From Carboxylicivirga caseinilyticus (lineage in GTDB: Bacteria; Bacteroidota; Bacteroidia; Bacteroidales; Marinilabiliaceae): a DNA stretch of 39,717 nt. The stretch covers positions 1-39,717 of the forward strand of contig JAFMVE010000053.1 of the NCBI GenBank assembly GCA_025499705.1, in the 5' to 3' direction. Below the pieces are notes generated by a model. The model saw only the letters and a list, made by a program, of their open reading frames with translations, did no database searches and was not told where the DNA came from. Each line of letters opens with the position of its first letter. The first letter of the stretch is position 1. Both the position numbers and the translations under genes were made by a program. Positions 6,492-15,585 of the stretch are shown one piece after another.

Positions 6492-7625
6492 ATGCAAAAG
6501 AAAAAGATACTATTTATTGATCGGGATGGAACACTTATAGTGGAACCTCCTGTTGATTATCAGGTTGACAGTCTTGAAAAACTGGAGTTCTACCCTGCTG
6601 TTTTTCAGAATTTATCGAAAATAGCTCAACAGCTCGATTTTTACCTGGCCATGGTTACCAATCAGGATGGACTGGGAACGGCTTCGTTTCCCGAGGACAC
6701 TTTCTGGCCTGCTCAGAATAAAATGATGAAAGCCCTCGAAAATGAAGGAATCATTTTTGATAAGGTACACATCGATCCGACTCTTCCCGAAGAGAATGCC
6801 CCTTCGCGTAAACCGGGTACAGCAATGCTGACTGAGTATATCGAAGGTGATTACGATTTGGAAGGATCCTTTGTGATAGGTGATCGCATTACGGATGTGC
6901 AAATGGCAAAGAATCTGGGCTGTAAGGCTATCTTGCTGCAAGGTAAAGAAGCCGGTGAAAAGATGTTGGCCGAAGCAGGATTAGCAGATGTTTGTGTCTT
7001 GCTTACTGATCAATGGAACGAGGTGGCGGCTTTTCTGTTTAAGTCGGAGCGTAGTGCTGAGGTGGTACGTTCTACTGCGGAAACCAGTATAAAGGTGGCG
7101 GTCAACCTGGATGGAACGGGTAAATGCAATATCTCAACCGGACTAAACTTCTTCGATCATATGTTGGAGCAGATCGGTCGTCACTCAGGATGTGATTTAA
7201 CGGTTGAGGTCAATGGTGACTTACATGTTGACGAGCATCATACCATGGAAGATACAGCTATTGTGCTGGGTGAAGCTTTTAAAAAGGCTTTGGGCGATAA
7301 GCGTGGTATCGAACGTTATGGTTTTTGCCTGCCAATGGATGATTGTCTGGCACAGGTAGCTATTGATTTTGGTGGACGACCATGGTTGGTGTGGGAAACC
7401 GAGTTTAAGCGCGAGATGATTGGCGATACTCCTACCGAGATGTTCCATCATTTCTTCAAGAGTTTCTCCGATGCGGCAGCATGTAACCTTAATATAAAAG
7501 CTGAAGGAGCCAACGAGCATCATAAAATAGAAGGTATCTTTAAAGCACTGGCACGTGCCATCAGGGCGGCCATTCGCAAAGATCCATATAATGATCAACT
7601 TCCTAGTACAAAGGGGATGCTGTAG
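6492..7625 (+). CDS. hisB: Bifunctional histidinol-phosphatase / imidazoleglycerol-phosphate dehydratase
   Basis: A two-domain enzyme for two non-consecutive steps of histidine synthesis. Residues 1-165 form a HAD phosphatase (nucleophile D10 and D12 in [13 protein letters not shown], and GDRITD at 130-135). Residues 185-377 form the IGP dehydratase with metal-binding DEHHTMED (247-254) and NEHHKIE (341-347). Length and order match the enterobacterial fusion. One feature differs: the zinc loop of the phosphatase domain, which carries Cys, His, Cys, Cys in E. coli HisB, reads D95, T97, A103 and S105 here, so no zinc can be held in that way. The catalytic aspartates are intact, so activity is still expected. 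It is the last his gene of this cluster and faces a convergent gene across a hairpin. Confidence 0.96.
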   Translation: MQKKKILFIDRDGTLIVEPPVDYQVDSLEKLEFYPAVFQNLSKIAQQLDFYLAMVTNQDGLGTASFPEDTFWPAQNKMMKALENEGIIFDKVHIDPTLPEENAPSRKPGTAMLTEYIEGDYDLEGSFVIGDRITDVQMAKNLGCKAILLQGKEAGEKMLAEAGLADVCVLLTDQWNEVAAFLFKSERSAEVVRSTAETSIKVAVNLDGTGKCNISTGLNFFDHMLEQIGRHSGCDLTVEVNGDLHVDEHHTMEDTAIVLGEAFKKALGDKRGIERYGFCLPMDDCLAQVAIDFGGRPWLVWETEFKREMIGDTPTEMFHHFFKSFSDAAACNLNIKAEGANEHHKIEGIFKALARAIRAAIRKDPYNDQLPSTKGML

Positions 7626-7635
7626 AAAATAGCAT

Positions 7636-7668
7636 AGACCTACCAGGTTTTCAAAACCTGGTAGGTCT
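7636..7668. repeat. Perfect 16-bp inverted repeat between convergent genes
   Basis: AGACCTACCAGGTTTT (7636-7651) and AAAACCTGGTAGGTCT (7653-7668) are exact inverted copies around one base; a real hairpin would open the centre. It lies 11 nt after hisB and 4 nt before the end of the convergent gene. Neither side carries a clear T-tract, so this is not a standard terminator, although it could block transcription or protect 3' ends. Similar ACCTACCAGGT hairpins are remembered as intergenic repeats in Bacteroidota (not verified). Confidence 0.7.
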
Positions 7669-7671
7669 GTA

Positions 7672-8499
7672 TCAATAATAACTATAACTACATTGCAGGT
7701 TGTTGATCCTTTCTTTATTTACTGAGCATGGAAAATTCTCGGGTTTGAATGTGCCATTGTATTTTCGTGTAAAAGTTTGTTTGACCAGATGTTTGGTGCT
7801 TAAATAAACAAATGGATTGGTTTTGTCCTTTTTCTTCATTTCTGCTGTATTAGCATTCATAAAAACCAGTCCGGCATAAAGTCCGTTTTGCGGCACTACA
7901 ATATTCATTTGTTTTACATCAAATGATATTTTATTGGAATAAGGTGCTATCTCAACTACCAGATTTTCGGTCATCAAAATTTCTTCCGGTTCATACTTGT
8001 AATTATAGGTGTAAAGCCTCAATCCGGCTATTCTTTTGGTGCGTGTTCTTTTGCAATAAAAAGTTAGGTTATTCAGGGTGCTTCCTTTGGGTACGGGAAT
8101 AAAACTAACTATTTCCATGCCTTTGTAAGCACATACAGAGCAGGCAATTCTATCTTTGTCATCCTCCTTTTTAAGCGTCCTTTTTTGCGATGCCACCACC
8201 ACTTCTTTAAGGGCAATATCGCTCTTTTGTAACCTTATATATAATGTGTCGGAGCAATCATTAATCTTAATTTGTTGTGATACATATCCAATGCAACTTA
8301 TAGAAAGGCTGTCTTTATTGCATATCAATTCAAAGCAACCATCGGTGTTGGAGTAGCAGCCCTTATTGGTACCTATAACAGCAATAGTGGCATAGGAAAT
8401 GGGTTGATTATTGGCATTGATAATTTTCCCTTTAATGCTTTGCTGTGCATCGATTACCACAGTATGTACCAATAGTATCAGAATGATTAGGTATTTCAT
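7672..8499 (-). CDS. Secreted protein with N-terminal carboxypeptidase-regulatory-like domain
   Basis: A 275-residue protein of unknown role. A signal peptide (about residues 1-18, ending VVIDAQ) is followed by a CarboxypepD_reg-like beta-sandwich at about 20-95 (IKGKIINANNQPISYATIAV, then YSNTDGCFEL). This domain is common at the N-terminus of Bacteroidota TonB-dependent receptors and surface proteins. The remaining ~170 residues contain no TonB plug or barrel and are rich in beta-type sequence (LTFYCKR, GLRLYTYNY, GLYAGLVFMN). The protein therefore looks like a small periplasmic or outer-membrane-associated protein rather than a transporter. Six cysteines are present after the signal peptide. 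It is divergent from the receiver/ATP-grasp gene and convergent with hisB. Confidence 0.75.
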   Translation of the reverse strand: MKYLIILILLVHTVVIDAQQSIKGKIINANNQPISYATIAVIGTNKGCYSNTDGCFELICNKDSLSISCIGYVSQQIKINDCSDTLYIRLQKSDIALKEVVVASQKRTLKKEDDKDRIACSVCAYKGMEIVSFIPVPKGSTLNNLTFYCKRTRTKRIAGLRLYTYNYKYEPEEILMTENLVVEIAPYSNKISFDVKQMNIVVPQNGLYAGLVFMNANTAEMKKKDKTNPFVYLSTKHLVKQTFTRKYNGTFKPENFPCSVNKERINNLQCSYSYY

Positions 8500-8631
8500 T
8501 GAATGGGTTAGGTTTATTGATTAAGAGTATAAATATAGAATCATTATAGTAATTAATCTTTCACTTTAACGATTATCATTTCTTTCACCCATTATTTTCA
8601 TTTAATTTGCTTTGTAACGAATTCAGATATT

Positions 8632-11610
8632 ATGGAGCCCAATCAGCAACTGGAATTATCACAGATTTACAATCGTCGACGTACGGATAAGGATATTTTT
8701 CAAGAATTAATGGCCTTTAAAGTTCGCGAAATACTTTTGGTGGCGAATCATTATGATGCTTATAGTATTGTTCGCGAAGGTCGTTTCTTTGATAAAATTG
8801 CTGGTGAATATTTGCAGCTGAACCTTTTTACGGCTCCCCGCATTACCTCTGTCACTAATGCCAATGAGGCAGTAGCTTTGATGAAAGATCGTGAGTTTGA
8901 AATGGTGATTGTGATGGCAGGTCTGGATAAGCAAAAACCCCTCCAGATTACTCAAAGTATCAAAGAGGTAAAGCCTGCAGTGCCAATTCTATTGTTGGTA
9001 AATAACAATGCCGACTTAAAGTTTTTCGACGAAGCCAGTGGTAATATCCATAATGTTGAACGTGTATTTGTATGGAACGGTGACTCACGCGTTTTTCTGG
9101 CCATGATTAAATATGTGGAAGATAAACTTAACGTTGAGAAGGATGTGAGTGTTGGTGATGTAAGAATAATTCTCCTGGTCGAAAATTCGCGAAGATATTA
9201 CACCCGTTACCTTCCTTTGTTGTACTCAATTATCATGAGACAAACGCAGGCAATTCTTGAGGAAGAAAGTCTGGGGCAGGTATATCGGATGTTGAAAATG
9301 CGGGTACGACCAAAAATTTTACTAGTTAGCAATTATGAGGATGCTGTTGAAATTGTTGACAGATATACTGATAATCTTATTTGTGTAATTTCTGATGTAA
9401 AGTATCAGCGTAATGGAGAAGATGACGAAAATGCAGGAGTAGAACTAATCAAATACGTTAAATCAAAAATTGTTATTCCTACGCTCTTACAATCATCCGA
9501 TCCTGCGAATGCTCTAAAAGCTGAGGCTGCAGGAGCTGAGTTTATTGATAAAAACTCAGACAGCTTAAGTCTTGATATCTATAATTTTATTCATCAGCGA
9601 CTGGGTTTTGGGAATTTCGTTTTTACCAACAGTAGAGGAGTTAAAGTAGCTGAAGCACATAACCTGAAGGAATTTGTTCAATGTCTGGGAGAAGTACCTC
9701 CAGAGTCACTATTGTACCATGCCCGTCGGAACGGGATATCTACCTGGTTAATGGCACGTGGCGAAATTACCATTGCCAAGCGTTTGCGACCATATCGTAT
9801 TGAAGATTTTGAGAGTTATACAAAGCTCCGGCAGGCTATTCTGGATGTGTTTGAAGAAGCTAGACTTGAACGGCTCCGTGGAAGGGTGGTGCCTTTTGAA
9901 AAATCATTGGTCAATAGTCATAGCTACATTGTTCGCATTGGTGAAGGATCGTTTGGTGGTAAAGGACGTGGAATGGCTTTTTTAAGCAACTTTATTGAGA
10001 ATATCGATTTCGATGATATAGTGCAGGAAATAAATGTTGATATACCAGCAACCACAATCATCGGAGCCGAGGAATTTACCCGATTCATCGAAAAAAACAA
10101 TTTGTATAATCAGGCTTTTGTTGAGCATCAGTATGATGATATTAAACGCTTGTTTTTAAAATCATCGTTAAGCGATGAGGTAAACGAAAAACTTTATCAA
10201 TTAGTAGAACAGGTAACATGTCCTTTGGCAATTCGTTCGTCAGGATTGTTTGAAGATAGTCTACTGCAACCTTTTGCTGGTGTTTATGCCACATTTATGA
10301 TACCCAATAACAGTTCGGATATTAAGGTTCGGTTTAAGCAACTATGTACGGCTGTGAAACTGGTTTATGCTTCCATGTTCAGCGATCCGGCGAGGGCATA
10401 TTTCGATGCGGTAAATTATAAGATTGAAGAGGAAAAAATGGCTGTTATTATTCAACAGGTTGTAGGTGGACGAGTTGGTAATCGTTTTTATCCTCATATA
10501 AGTGGAGTGGCACAATCCTATAATTATTATCCGTTCTCGTATATGAAACCTGAGGATGGCTTTGCGGTTTTGGGTGTAGGATTGGGTAAATATGTTGTGG
10601 GTGGGGAAAAAGCTTATCGTTTCTGTCCTAAATATCCAAAGCTTGAATTAAATTCATTAAAGGATCAGATAAAGGATTCACAATCTCATTTTTATGCTCT
10701 TAATCTTGATAGTGACGATTTAAGATTGGATAAAGGAGGTGAGGATGCATCTATTTTAAAGTTAAGCATTAAAGAGGCCGAAGAAGATGGCAACTTAAAG
10801 CATTGTGCGATGGTTTATGATATGAATTACGATCGGTTGGTAAATGATTTTAAGAAACGTGGTCCCAGGGTTGTCAATTTTTCTAATATTTTAAAGTACG
10901 ATTATATTCCGTTGGCGAAAACGCTTGATATGCTTCTACGATTTTTTAAAGAAGCCATGGGAGCACCTGTCGAAATTGAGTTCGCAGTGGATCTCGATGC
11001 AGGTCGTCGTAATCTTCCAACTTTATATCTATTGCAGATTAAACCATTGATCAGAATTGAAAATAACGCTGATATTAATTTTGATGAGGTGGCTTCAGAT
11101 AGGCTTCTGCTGCAATCAAACAAAGGTATGGGTAACGGTAGAATAGAACATATTCAGGATGTTGTTTTTATGAATATTGATGTTTTCGATCGAACCAAAA
11201 CCGAAGAGATGGGTAAAGAAATTGCAGAGATCAATCATTATTTTGAACAAGAAGGTCGGGAATATGTGTTGGTTGGTCCGGGAAGATGGGGGACACGTGA
11301 TCGGTTTACCGGAATACCCGTTTATTGGTCACAGATATCGCTTGCCCGGGTAATTGTTGAAATGGGGTTACCCGATTTTCCGTTGGATGCTTCACTGGGT
11401 TCACACTTTTTTCATAATGTTACTTCCATGAATGTGGGGTATTTCAGTATTCATCATCACGGATCCGATGAATTTGTAAATATGGATGTGCTTAAAAAGC
11501 AAACTCTCATTAAAGAAACTAAATATTTCAGGCATGTTCGCTTCGAAAAGAACCTAACTATTCTAATGGATGGAAAGAAACAGAAGGCAGCAATAGTGTG
11601 GGAAAAATAA
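8632..11610 (+). CDS. Receiver-like domains fused to PEP-synthase/PPDK-type ATP-grasp domain
   Basis: A 992-residue cytoplasmic protein with no signal peptide. Residues 31-165 resemble a response-regulator receiver whose acceptor position is M95, not Asp. Residues 227-325 form a second receiver with likely acceptor D255 (ISDVKY), S288/S289 and K307 (FIDK), so it may still be phosphorylated. From about 430 comes a PPDK_N/PEP-synthase ATP-binding region: GEGSFGGKGRG (437-447), R535-S536-S537, and ED..L.PFAGVYATF (541-555). The last ~230 residues include VGPGRWGTRDRF (881-892). The swivelling phosphohistidine domain and PEP-binding barrel of true PEP synthases are absent, so it is unlikely to be a complete PEP synthase. 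Similar proteins are annotated in Bacteroidota only as PEP/pyruvate-binding. It lies upstream of acs on the same strand, with no terminator between them. Confidence 0.8.
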   Translation: MEPNQQLELSQIYNRRRTDKDIFQELMAFKVREILLVANHYDAYSIVREGRFFDKIAGEYLQLNLFTAPRITSVTNANEAVALMKDREFEMVIVMAGLDKQKPLQITQSIKEVKPAVPILLLVNNNADLKFFDEASGNIHNVERVFVWNGDSRVFLAMIKYVEDKLNVEKDVSVGDVRIILLVENSRRYYTRYLPLLYSIIMRQTQAILEEESLGQVYRMLKMRVRPKILLVSNYEDAVEIVDRYTDNLICVISDVKYQRNGEDDENAGVELIKYVKSKIVIPTLLQSSDPANALKAEAAGAEFIDKNSDSLSLDIYNFIHQRLGFGNFVFTNSRGVKVAEAHNLKEFVQCLGEVPPESLLYHARRNGISTWLMARGEITIAKRLRPYRIEDFESYTKLRQAILDVFEEARLERLRGRVVPFEKSLVNSHSYIVRIGEGSFGGKGRGMAFLSNFIENIDFDDIVQEINVDIPATTIIGAEEFTRFIEKNNLYNQAFVEHQYDDIKRLFLKSSLSDEVNEKLYQLVEQVTCPLAIRSSGLFEDSLLQPFAGVYATFMIPNNSSDIKVRFKQLCTAVKLVYASMFSDPARAYFDAVNYKIEEEKMAVIIQQVVGGRVGNRFYPHISGVAQSYNYYPFSYMKPEDGFAVLGVGLGKYVVGGEKAYRFCPKYPKLELNSLKDQIKDSQSHFYALNLDSDDLRLDKGGEDASILKLSIKEAEEDGNLKHCAMVYDMNYDRLVNDFKKRGPRVVNFSNILKYDYIPLAKTLDMLLRFFKEAMGAPVEIEFAVDLDAGRRNLPTLYLLQIKPLIRIENNADINFDEVASDRLLLQSNKGMGNGRIEHIQDVVFMNIDVFDRTKTEEMGKEIAEINHYFEQEGREYVLVGPGRWGTRDRFTGIPVYWSQISLARVIVEMGLPDFPLDASLGSHFFHNVTSMNVGYFSIHHHGSDEFVNMDVLKKQTLIKETKYFRHVRFEKNLTILMDGKKQKAAIVWEK

Positions 11611-11733
11611 ACTATTTTGAAACTCCTGAAAATAAATTAGAAGAAAAAAAGATAGCTAAATCTTGAAAATATCATAAGCTCTTTCTAAATTGATTGAAAG
11701 TCAGAAAAATAATCAGTTATAATTTGAAAGAGA

Positions 11734-13623
11734 ATGATGGATCCAAAAAATTTTTATTACCCGTCGCAAGAGGTAGTGGATTATGCTACCGTTAAATCGT
11801 ATGACGATTTATATCAGTCATCTATTGAAAATCGTGAACAATTTTGGGAAGATGAGGCTCGTCAATTGGAATGGTATAAGCCTTGGGATAAAGTGCTTGA
11901 TAATTCCAATCATCCTTTTTATAAATGGTTTGTGGATGGCAAAACAAATATTGTTCACAATGCCATTGATCGCCATTTAAAAACAGCAAATAAAAATAAG
12001 TTGGCTCTCATCTGGGAAGGTGAGCCGGGTGATGTTCGCACATTCTCCTATCATGCGCTCAATCGTGAAGTATGTGAGTTTGCCAATATTTTAAAAGCTA
12101 TGGGCGTGCGAAAAGGTGACATCGTAACAATTTACATGCCTCAGATACCCGAACAGGTTATTGCCATGCTGGCTTGTGCAAAGATAGGTGCAGCGCATTC
12201 TGTTGTGTATGGTGGTTTTAGTCACGAAGCTTTGGCTGAGCGCATAAATGCTGCCAAAAGCCGTGTTGTCATAACAGCTGATGGTGGTTTTCGCAGAGGT
12301 AAGCCAACTCAGCTAAAAGCCATTGTGAATAAAGCCATGGAAATGTCGCCAACAATGGAAGTTTGTATTACCGTAAAAAGAACCGGTGAGGAAGTTTATA
12401 TGGAGAACGATCGTGATTACTGGTATCACGATTTAAAATCATTGCCAATCTCAGGTCATAAGTGTTCAACAGAAGAGATGGACGCTGAAGATATGCTCTT
12501 CTTGCTGTATACCTCCGGATCAACAGGTAAGCCCAAGGGTTTGGTTCATACGCATGGTGGATACAGTGTTTATACTTCAGCTACCCATCGAATGGTTTTT
12601 GATATAAAACCAGAGGACAGATGGTGGTGTGCTGCAGATCCGGGCTGGATAACCGGGCATAGTTATATGGTTTACGGGCCGTTGATTAACGGATCTACCA
12701 TTTTTATGTACGAAGGTGCTCCAAATCATCCTTATCCCGACCGATGGTGGCGAATGATTGATAAATATGGTATTACTATCTTATATACCTCTCCAACTGC
12801 CATTCGTGGTTTGATGCGTTTTGGTGAGTCGTGGGTAAAGCGGCATGATATCAGTTCGCTTCGTTTGCTTGGTTCTGTGGGAGAGCCAATTAATCCGGAG
12901 GCATGGCGTTGGTATCACGAAACAGTTGGTGAAGGAAAATGTCCTATCATGGATACATGGTGGCAAACCGAAACTGGTGGGTTTGTCATAACTCCATTGC
13001 CGGTTACTCCATTGAAACCAGGTTCTGCAACCCGTCCTTTCTTTGGTCATGAGGTTGGGATAGTGGATGAAAATGGGAATGATGTGGCTGCCAATGAGGT
13101 GGGTGCGCTGGTGATTAAAAATCCATGGCCAGGTATGGCACGAACCATTATGGATGATGATGATCGCTATTATGAAACATACTGGAAAAAGTTTGAGGAT
13201 AAAAAGTTTTATCATGCTGGCGATTCGGCTAAGAAAGATGAAGATGGTTATTATTGGATCATTGGCCGGAGTGATGATGTGATAAAAGTAAGTGGTTATC
13301 GTTTAGGTACGGCTGAAATAGAGAGTGCAGTGGTAAGTCATCCGGCAGTAGCCGAGGCTGCGGCAATTGCATTACCTCACGAACTAAAAGGGAATAGTAT
13401 TCATGTTTATGCTATCCTTCGAGAGGGAAGAGAACCGGGTAAGGAATTGGAAAGGGAAATATTAGATCATGTTGCCAAGGCAATGGGTCCCATTGCAAAA
13501 CCCGAAGAAGTAATTTTTGCAGATAGTTTACCTAAAACACGCAGTGGAAAGATTATGCGCCGGGTTTTAAAAGCACGGGCATTAGGCGAAGATGAAGGTG
13601 ATTTAAGTACGTTGGATGATTGA
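11734..13623 (+). CDS. acs: Acetyl-coenzyme A synthetase (AMP-forming)
   Basis: Activates acetate to acetyl-CoA through acetyl-adenylate. At 629 residues it is slightly shorter than the E. coli enzyme (652). The AMP-binding motif is YTSGSTGKPKG (259-269), followed by DTWWQTETGG, the hinge region GRSDDVIKVSGYRLGT, and the C-terminal PKTRSGKIMRR with catalytic lysine K606, the residue acetylated in homologues to switch the enzyme off. Starts at 11734 or 11737 are equally possible (adjacent ATGs). It lies 123 nt after the receiver/ATP-grasp gene and ends at a shared terminator facing fabD. Confidence 0.96.
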   Translation: MMDPKNFYYPSQEVVDYATVKSYDDLYQSSIENREQFWEDEARQLEWYKPWDKVLDNSNHPFYKWFVDGKTNIVHNAIDRHLKTANKNKLALIWEGEPGDVRTFSYHALNREVCEFANILKAMGVRKGDIVTIYMPQIPEQVIAMLACAKIGAAHSVVYGGFSHEALAERINAAKSRVVITADGGFRRGKPTQLKAIVNKAMEMSPTMEVCITVKRTGEEVYMENDRDYWYHDLKSLPISGHKCSTEEMDAEDMLFLLYTSGSTGKPKGLVHTHGGYSVYTSATHRMVFDIKPEDRWWCAADPGWITGHSYMVYGPLINGSTIFMYEGAPNHPYPDRWWRMIDKYGITILYTSPTAIRGLMRFGESWVKRHDISSLRLLGSVGEPINPEAWRWYHETVGEGKCPIMDTWWQTETGGFVITPLPVTPLKPGSATRPFFGHEVGIVDENGNDVAANEVGALVIKNPWPGMARTIMDDDDRYYETYWKKFEDKKFYHAGDSAKKDEDGYYWIIGRSDDVIKVSGYRLGTAEIESAVVSHPAVAEAAAIALPHELKGNSIHVYAILREGREPGKELEREILDHVAKAMGPIAKPEEVIFADSLPKTRSGKIMRRVLKARALGEDEGDLSTLDD

Positions 13624-13631
13624 TAAAATAA

Positions 13632-13667
13632 AAAAGGCAAAAGTACCATCAATTACTTTTGCCTTTT
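13632..13667. terminator. Bidirectional terminator between acs and fabD
   Basis: AAAAGGCAAAAGTA (13632-13645) pairs perfectly with TACTTTTGCCTTTT (13654-13667) around an 8-nt loop. A-rich sequence on the left and T-rich on the right let it act in both directions, ending acs on the plus strand and fabD on the minus strand. Confidence 0.85.
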
Positions 13668-13691
13668 AATTTTATACTTTTTTTTGGTTCC

Positions 13692-14582
13692 TTATCCTTG
13701 GAAGGTGCTGTAGCCAGTAGTTTCCATTTGGCGGTCAACTTTTTTAACCAATCCTTGAAGAACTTTACCTGGACCAACTTCTGTAAAAGAAGATACTCCG
13801 TCAGCAATCATATTCTGAACAGTTTGAGTCCATTTTACCGGAGCTGTTAACTGAGCAACCAGGTTTTCTTTGATTACTGCAGGATCAGTAACAGCCAGAG
13901 CATTTACATTCTGGTAAACAGGACAAACCGGGGTGTTGAATTCTGTTGCTTCGATAGCAGCCGCTAATTCAGTACGGGCTGGTTCCATTAAAGGAGAGTG
14001 GAATGCTCCTCCAACAGGCAACTTCAATGCACGTTTTGCTCCTTTTTCGGTTAAAAGCTCACATGCTTTATCAACACCTGCAATTGAACCAGAAATAACC
14101 AACTGTCCCGGACAGTTGTAGTTTGCTGCTACAACAACATCTTCGATGCTGTCGCAAACTTCTTCCACCACTGCGTCTTCCAATCCCACGATGGCTGCCA
14201 TTGTTGATGGTTCTGCTTCACAGGCTTTTTGCATGGCCAATGCACGTTGCGAAACCAATTTTAATCCGTCTTCGAAATTCATTGCACCAGCAGCAACCAA
14301 TGCCGAAAATTCACCTAATGAATGACCGGCAGTCATTTCAGGTTTAAATGTTTCGCCTAAGGTTTTAGCCAATATTACAGAATGTAAAAAGATTGCAGGT
14401 TGAGTAACCTTGGTTTGTTTCAGATCTTCATCAGTACCTTCAAACATTAGGTCGGTAATACGAAATCCTAAAATTTCGTTTGCCTTTTCGAATAATTCTT
14501 TGGCTTCAGGAGAGTTGTCATATAAATCTTTTCCCATCCCAACGTATTGGGCTCCCTGGCCAGGAAATACAAATGCTTTCAT
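13692..14582 (-). CDS. fabD: Malonyl-CoA--ACP transacylase
   Basis: Transfers malonyl groups from CoA to acyl carrier protein to supply fatty-acid elongation. It is 296 residues, family-typical. Visible are the N-terminal FPGQGAQYVGMG (6-17), nucleophile S88 in GHSLGEFSA, R113 in SQRALAMQ, which binds the malonyl carboxylate, and catalytic H195 in GGAFHSPLM. The start at 14582 (MKAFVFPGQGAQ) is the usual one. It stands alone with no other fab genes nearby, is convergent with acs and divergent from the ribosomal operon. Its alpha/beta-hydrolase-like acyltransferase fold also occurs in polyketide synthases, but the single-domain form points to FabD. Confidence 0.95.
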   Translation of the reverse strand: MKAFVFPGQGAQYVGMGKDLYDNSPEAKELFEKANEILGFRITDLMFEGTDEDLKQTKVTQPAIFLHSVILAKTLGETFKPEMTAGHSLGEFSALVAAGAMNFEDGLKLVSQRALAMQKACEAEPSTMAAIVGLEDAVVEEVCDSIEDVVVAANYNCPGQLVISGSIAGVDKACELLTEKGAKRALKLPVGGAFHSPLMEPARTELAAAIEATEFNTPVCPVYQNVNALAVTDPAVIKENLVAQLTAPVKWTQTVQNMIADGVSSFTEVGPGKVLQGLVKKVDRQMETTGYSTFQG

Positions 14583-15091
14583 GCGTTTTGATTTTGATTA
14601 TTACTGCAGCCAAGCATTATGTACCTTTGCCATCCTTATGTCAAAGGTTCTTGACTATTAGTATATTCACTCATTTTATCAGCATGCAAAGGTAAGTCAA
14701 ATAATTTCAAAGGATGAAACGAAAACCTGAAAAAAGTTAAAAAGACTGAATTCTCGATGCTTATTTTCAGGGTTGACAAAGTTTCAAGTTTATTGTATTC
14801 TGTATTAGTGAATAGCGATAAGTTGAAGCTATTACTACTTAAAACAAGGTTTTCAGGAGTGTTAAAAAATCTAACAAATTGTTTTTTAGGTAGAAATTCA
14901 CTCTCGTAATGAAAAAAAATAGATCGTGAGATGCACTTTTTTAATTGAAAATTAGTACTTTTGCAGCGCTTTTTTGTCTAAAATTGTCAAAAGGGTTGAA
15001 AATCAGTAGGATTTTAAAGGGGATAGTACACCTTTTGAGATCCGTTTTTAAGTAGAAAAAAGATTGTTTAATACAATATATTTTAATTTTT
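14583..15091. other. 509-nt divergent intergenic region fabD / rpsL
   Basis: No gene is visible. The fabD side has two TAnnTTTG-like matches (TACCTTTG at 14622-14629 on plus and at 14694-14687 on minus). Only the minus-strand one is placed to serve fabD, and neither has a TTTG at the right distance. CCTGAAAA and TTTTCAGG near 14726 and 14767 could pair across a long loop. The rpsL promoter (-7 element 14956-14963) leaves a 5' untranslated region of about 120 nt, ending in an AT-rich tract before the ATG at 15092. Confidence 0.6.
14956..14963 (+). promoter_or_regulatory. -7 element of the rpsL/ribosomal operon promoter
   Basis: TACTTTTG matches TAnnTTTG exactly. No TTTG lies 19-21 nt upstream (that stretch reads ATGCACTTTTTT), so the -33 part is weak. 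The expected start is near 14969, about 120 nt before rpsL. It is the best-placed promoter for the roughly 18-kb block that follows. Confidence 0.55.
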
Positions 15092-15475
15092 ATGCCAACA
15101 ATTCATCAGTTAGTTAGAAAAGGACGAAACAAGCAGGTGGAAAAAAGTAAATCACGTGCTTTGGATGCATGTCCTCAAAGAAGAGGCGTGTGTGTGAGGG
15201 TGTATACCACTACACCAAAAAAACCTAACTCAGCAATGAGAAAGGTAGCAAGGGTACGTTTAACCAACGGAAAAGAAGTGAATGCTTACATTCCGGGAGA
15301 AGGACACAACTTGCAGGAACACAGTATTGTACTTGTTCGTGGAGGTAGGGTAAAAGACCTTCCAGGTGTACGTTATCACTTAGTTCGTGGTGCATTAGAC
15401 GCATCTGGAGTTGACGGTCGTACGCAGCGCCGTTCAAAATATGGTACTAAACGACCAAAAGCTGCTAAGAAGTAA
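15092..15475 (+). CDS. rpsL: Ribosomal protein uS12
   Basis: A 30S decoding-centre protein, 127 residues. The conserved loop [13 protein letters not shown] (39-51) and [13 protein letters not shown] (84-96) are intact. The lysines where streptomycin-resistance substitutions usually arise (the KK at 43-44, and K88) are unchanged, so no resistance is indicated. D89 is the position of the family's methylthio modification. It is the first gene of the str part of the block, about 120 nt after the predicted start of transcription. Confidence 0.98.
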   Translation: MPTIHQLVRKGRNKQVEKSKSRALDACPQRRGVCVRVYTTTPKKPNSAMRKVARVRLTNGKEVNAYIPGEGHNLQEHSIVLVRGGRVKDLPGVRYHLVRGALDASGVDGRTQRRSKYGTKRPKAAKK

Positions 15476-15585
15476 TAATTGTGTAGTGAGTTGTTTACTT
15501 GGTTAAAGATGCCGGTTGAGTAAATGTTAATCATTGAAGACTAGGAACAACAGCCAAGGGATAACAAAGTAAACAAAGAGAAAAG

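Noticed and set aside
8632-11610. Annotation as phosphoenolpyruvate synthase or PPDK
   Set aside because: The phosphohistidine swivel and PEP-binding domains are missing; only the ATP-binding part is present.
14622-14629. TACCTTTG on the plus strand upstream of rpsL
   Set aside because: No TTTG at the right distance and more than 460 nt from rpsL; the 14956-14963 element is better placed.
13659-14661. Plus-strand frames opposite fabD
   Set aside because: They are antisense shadows of the well-supported fabD gene.
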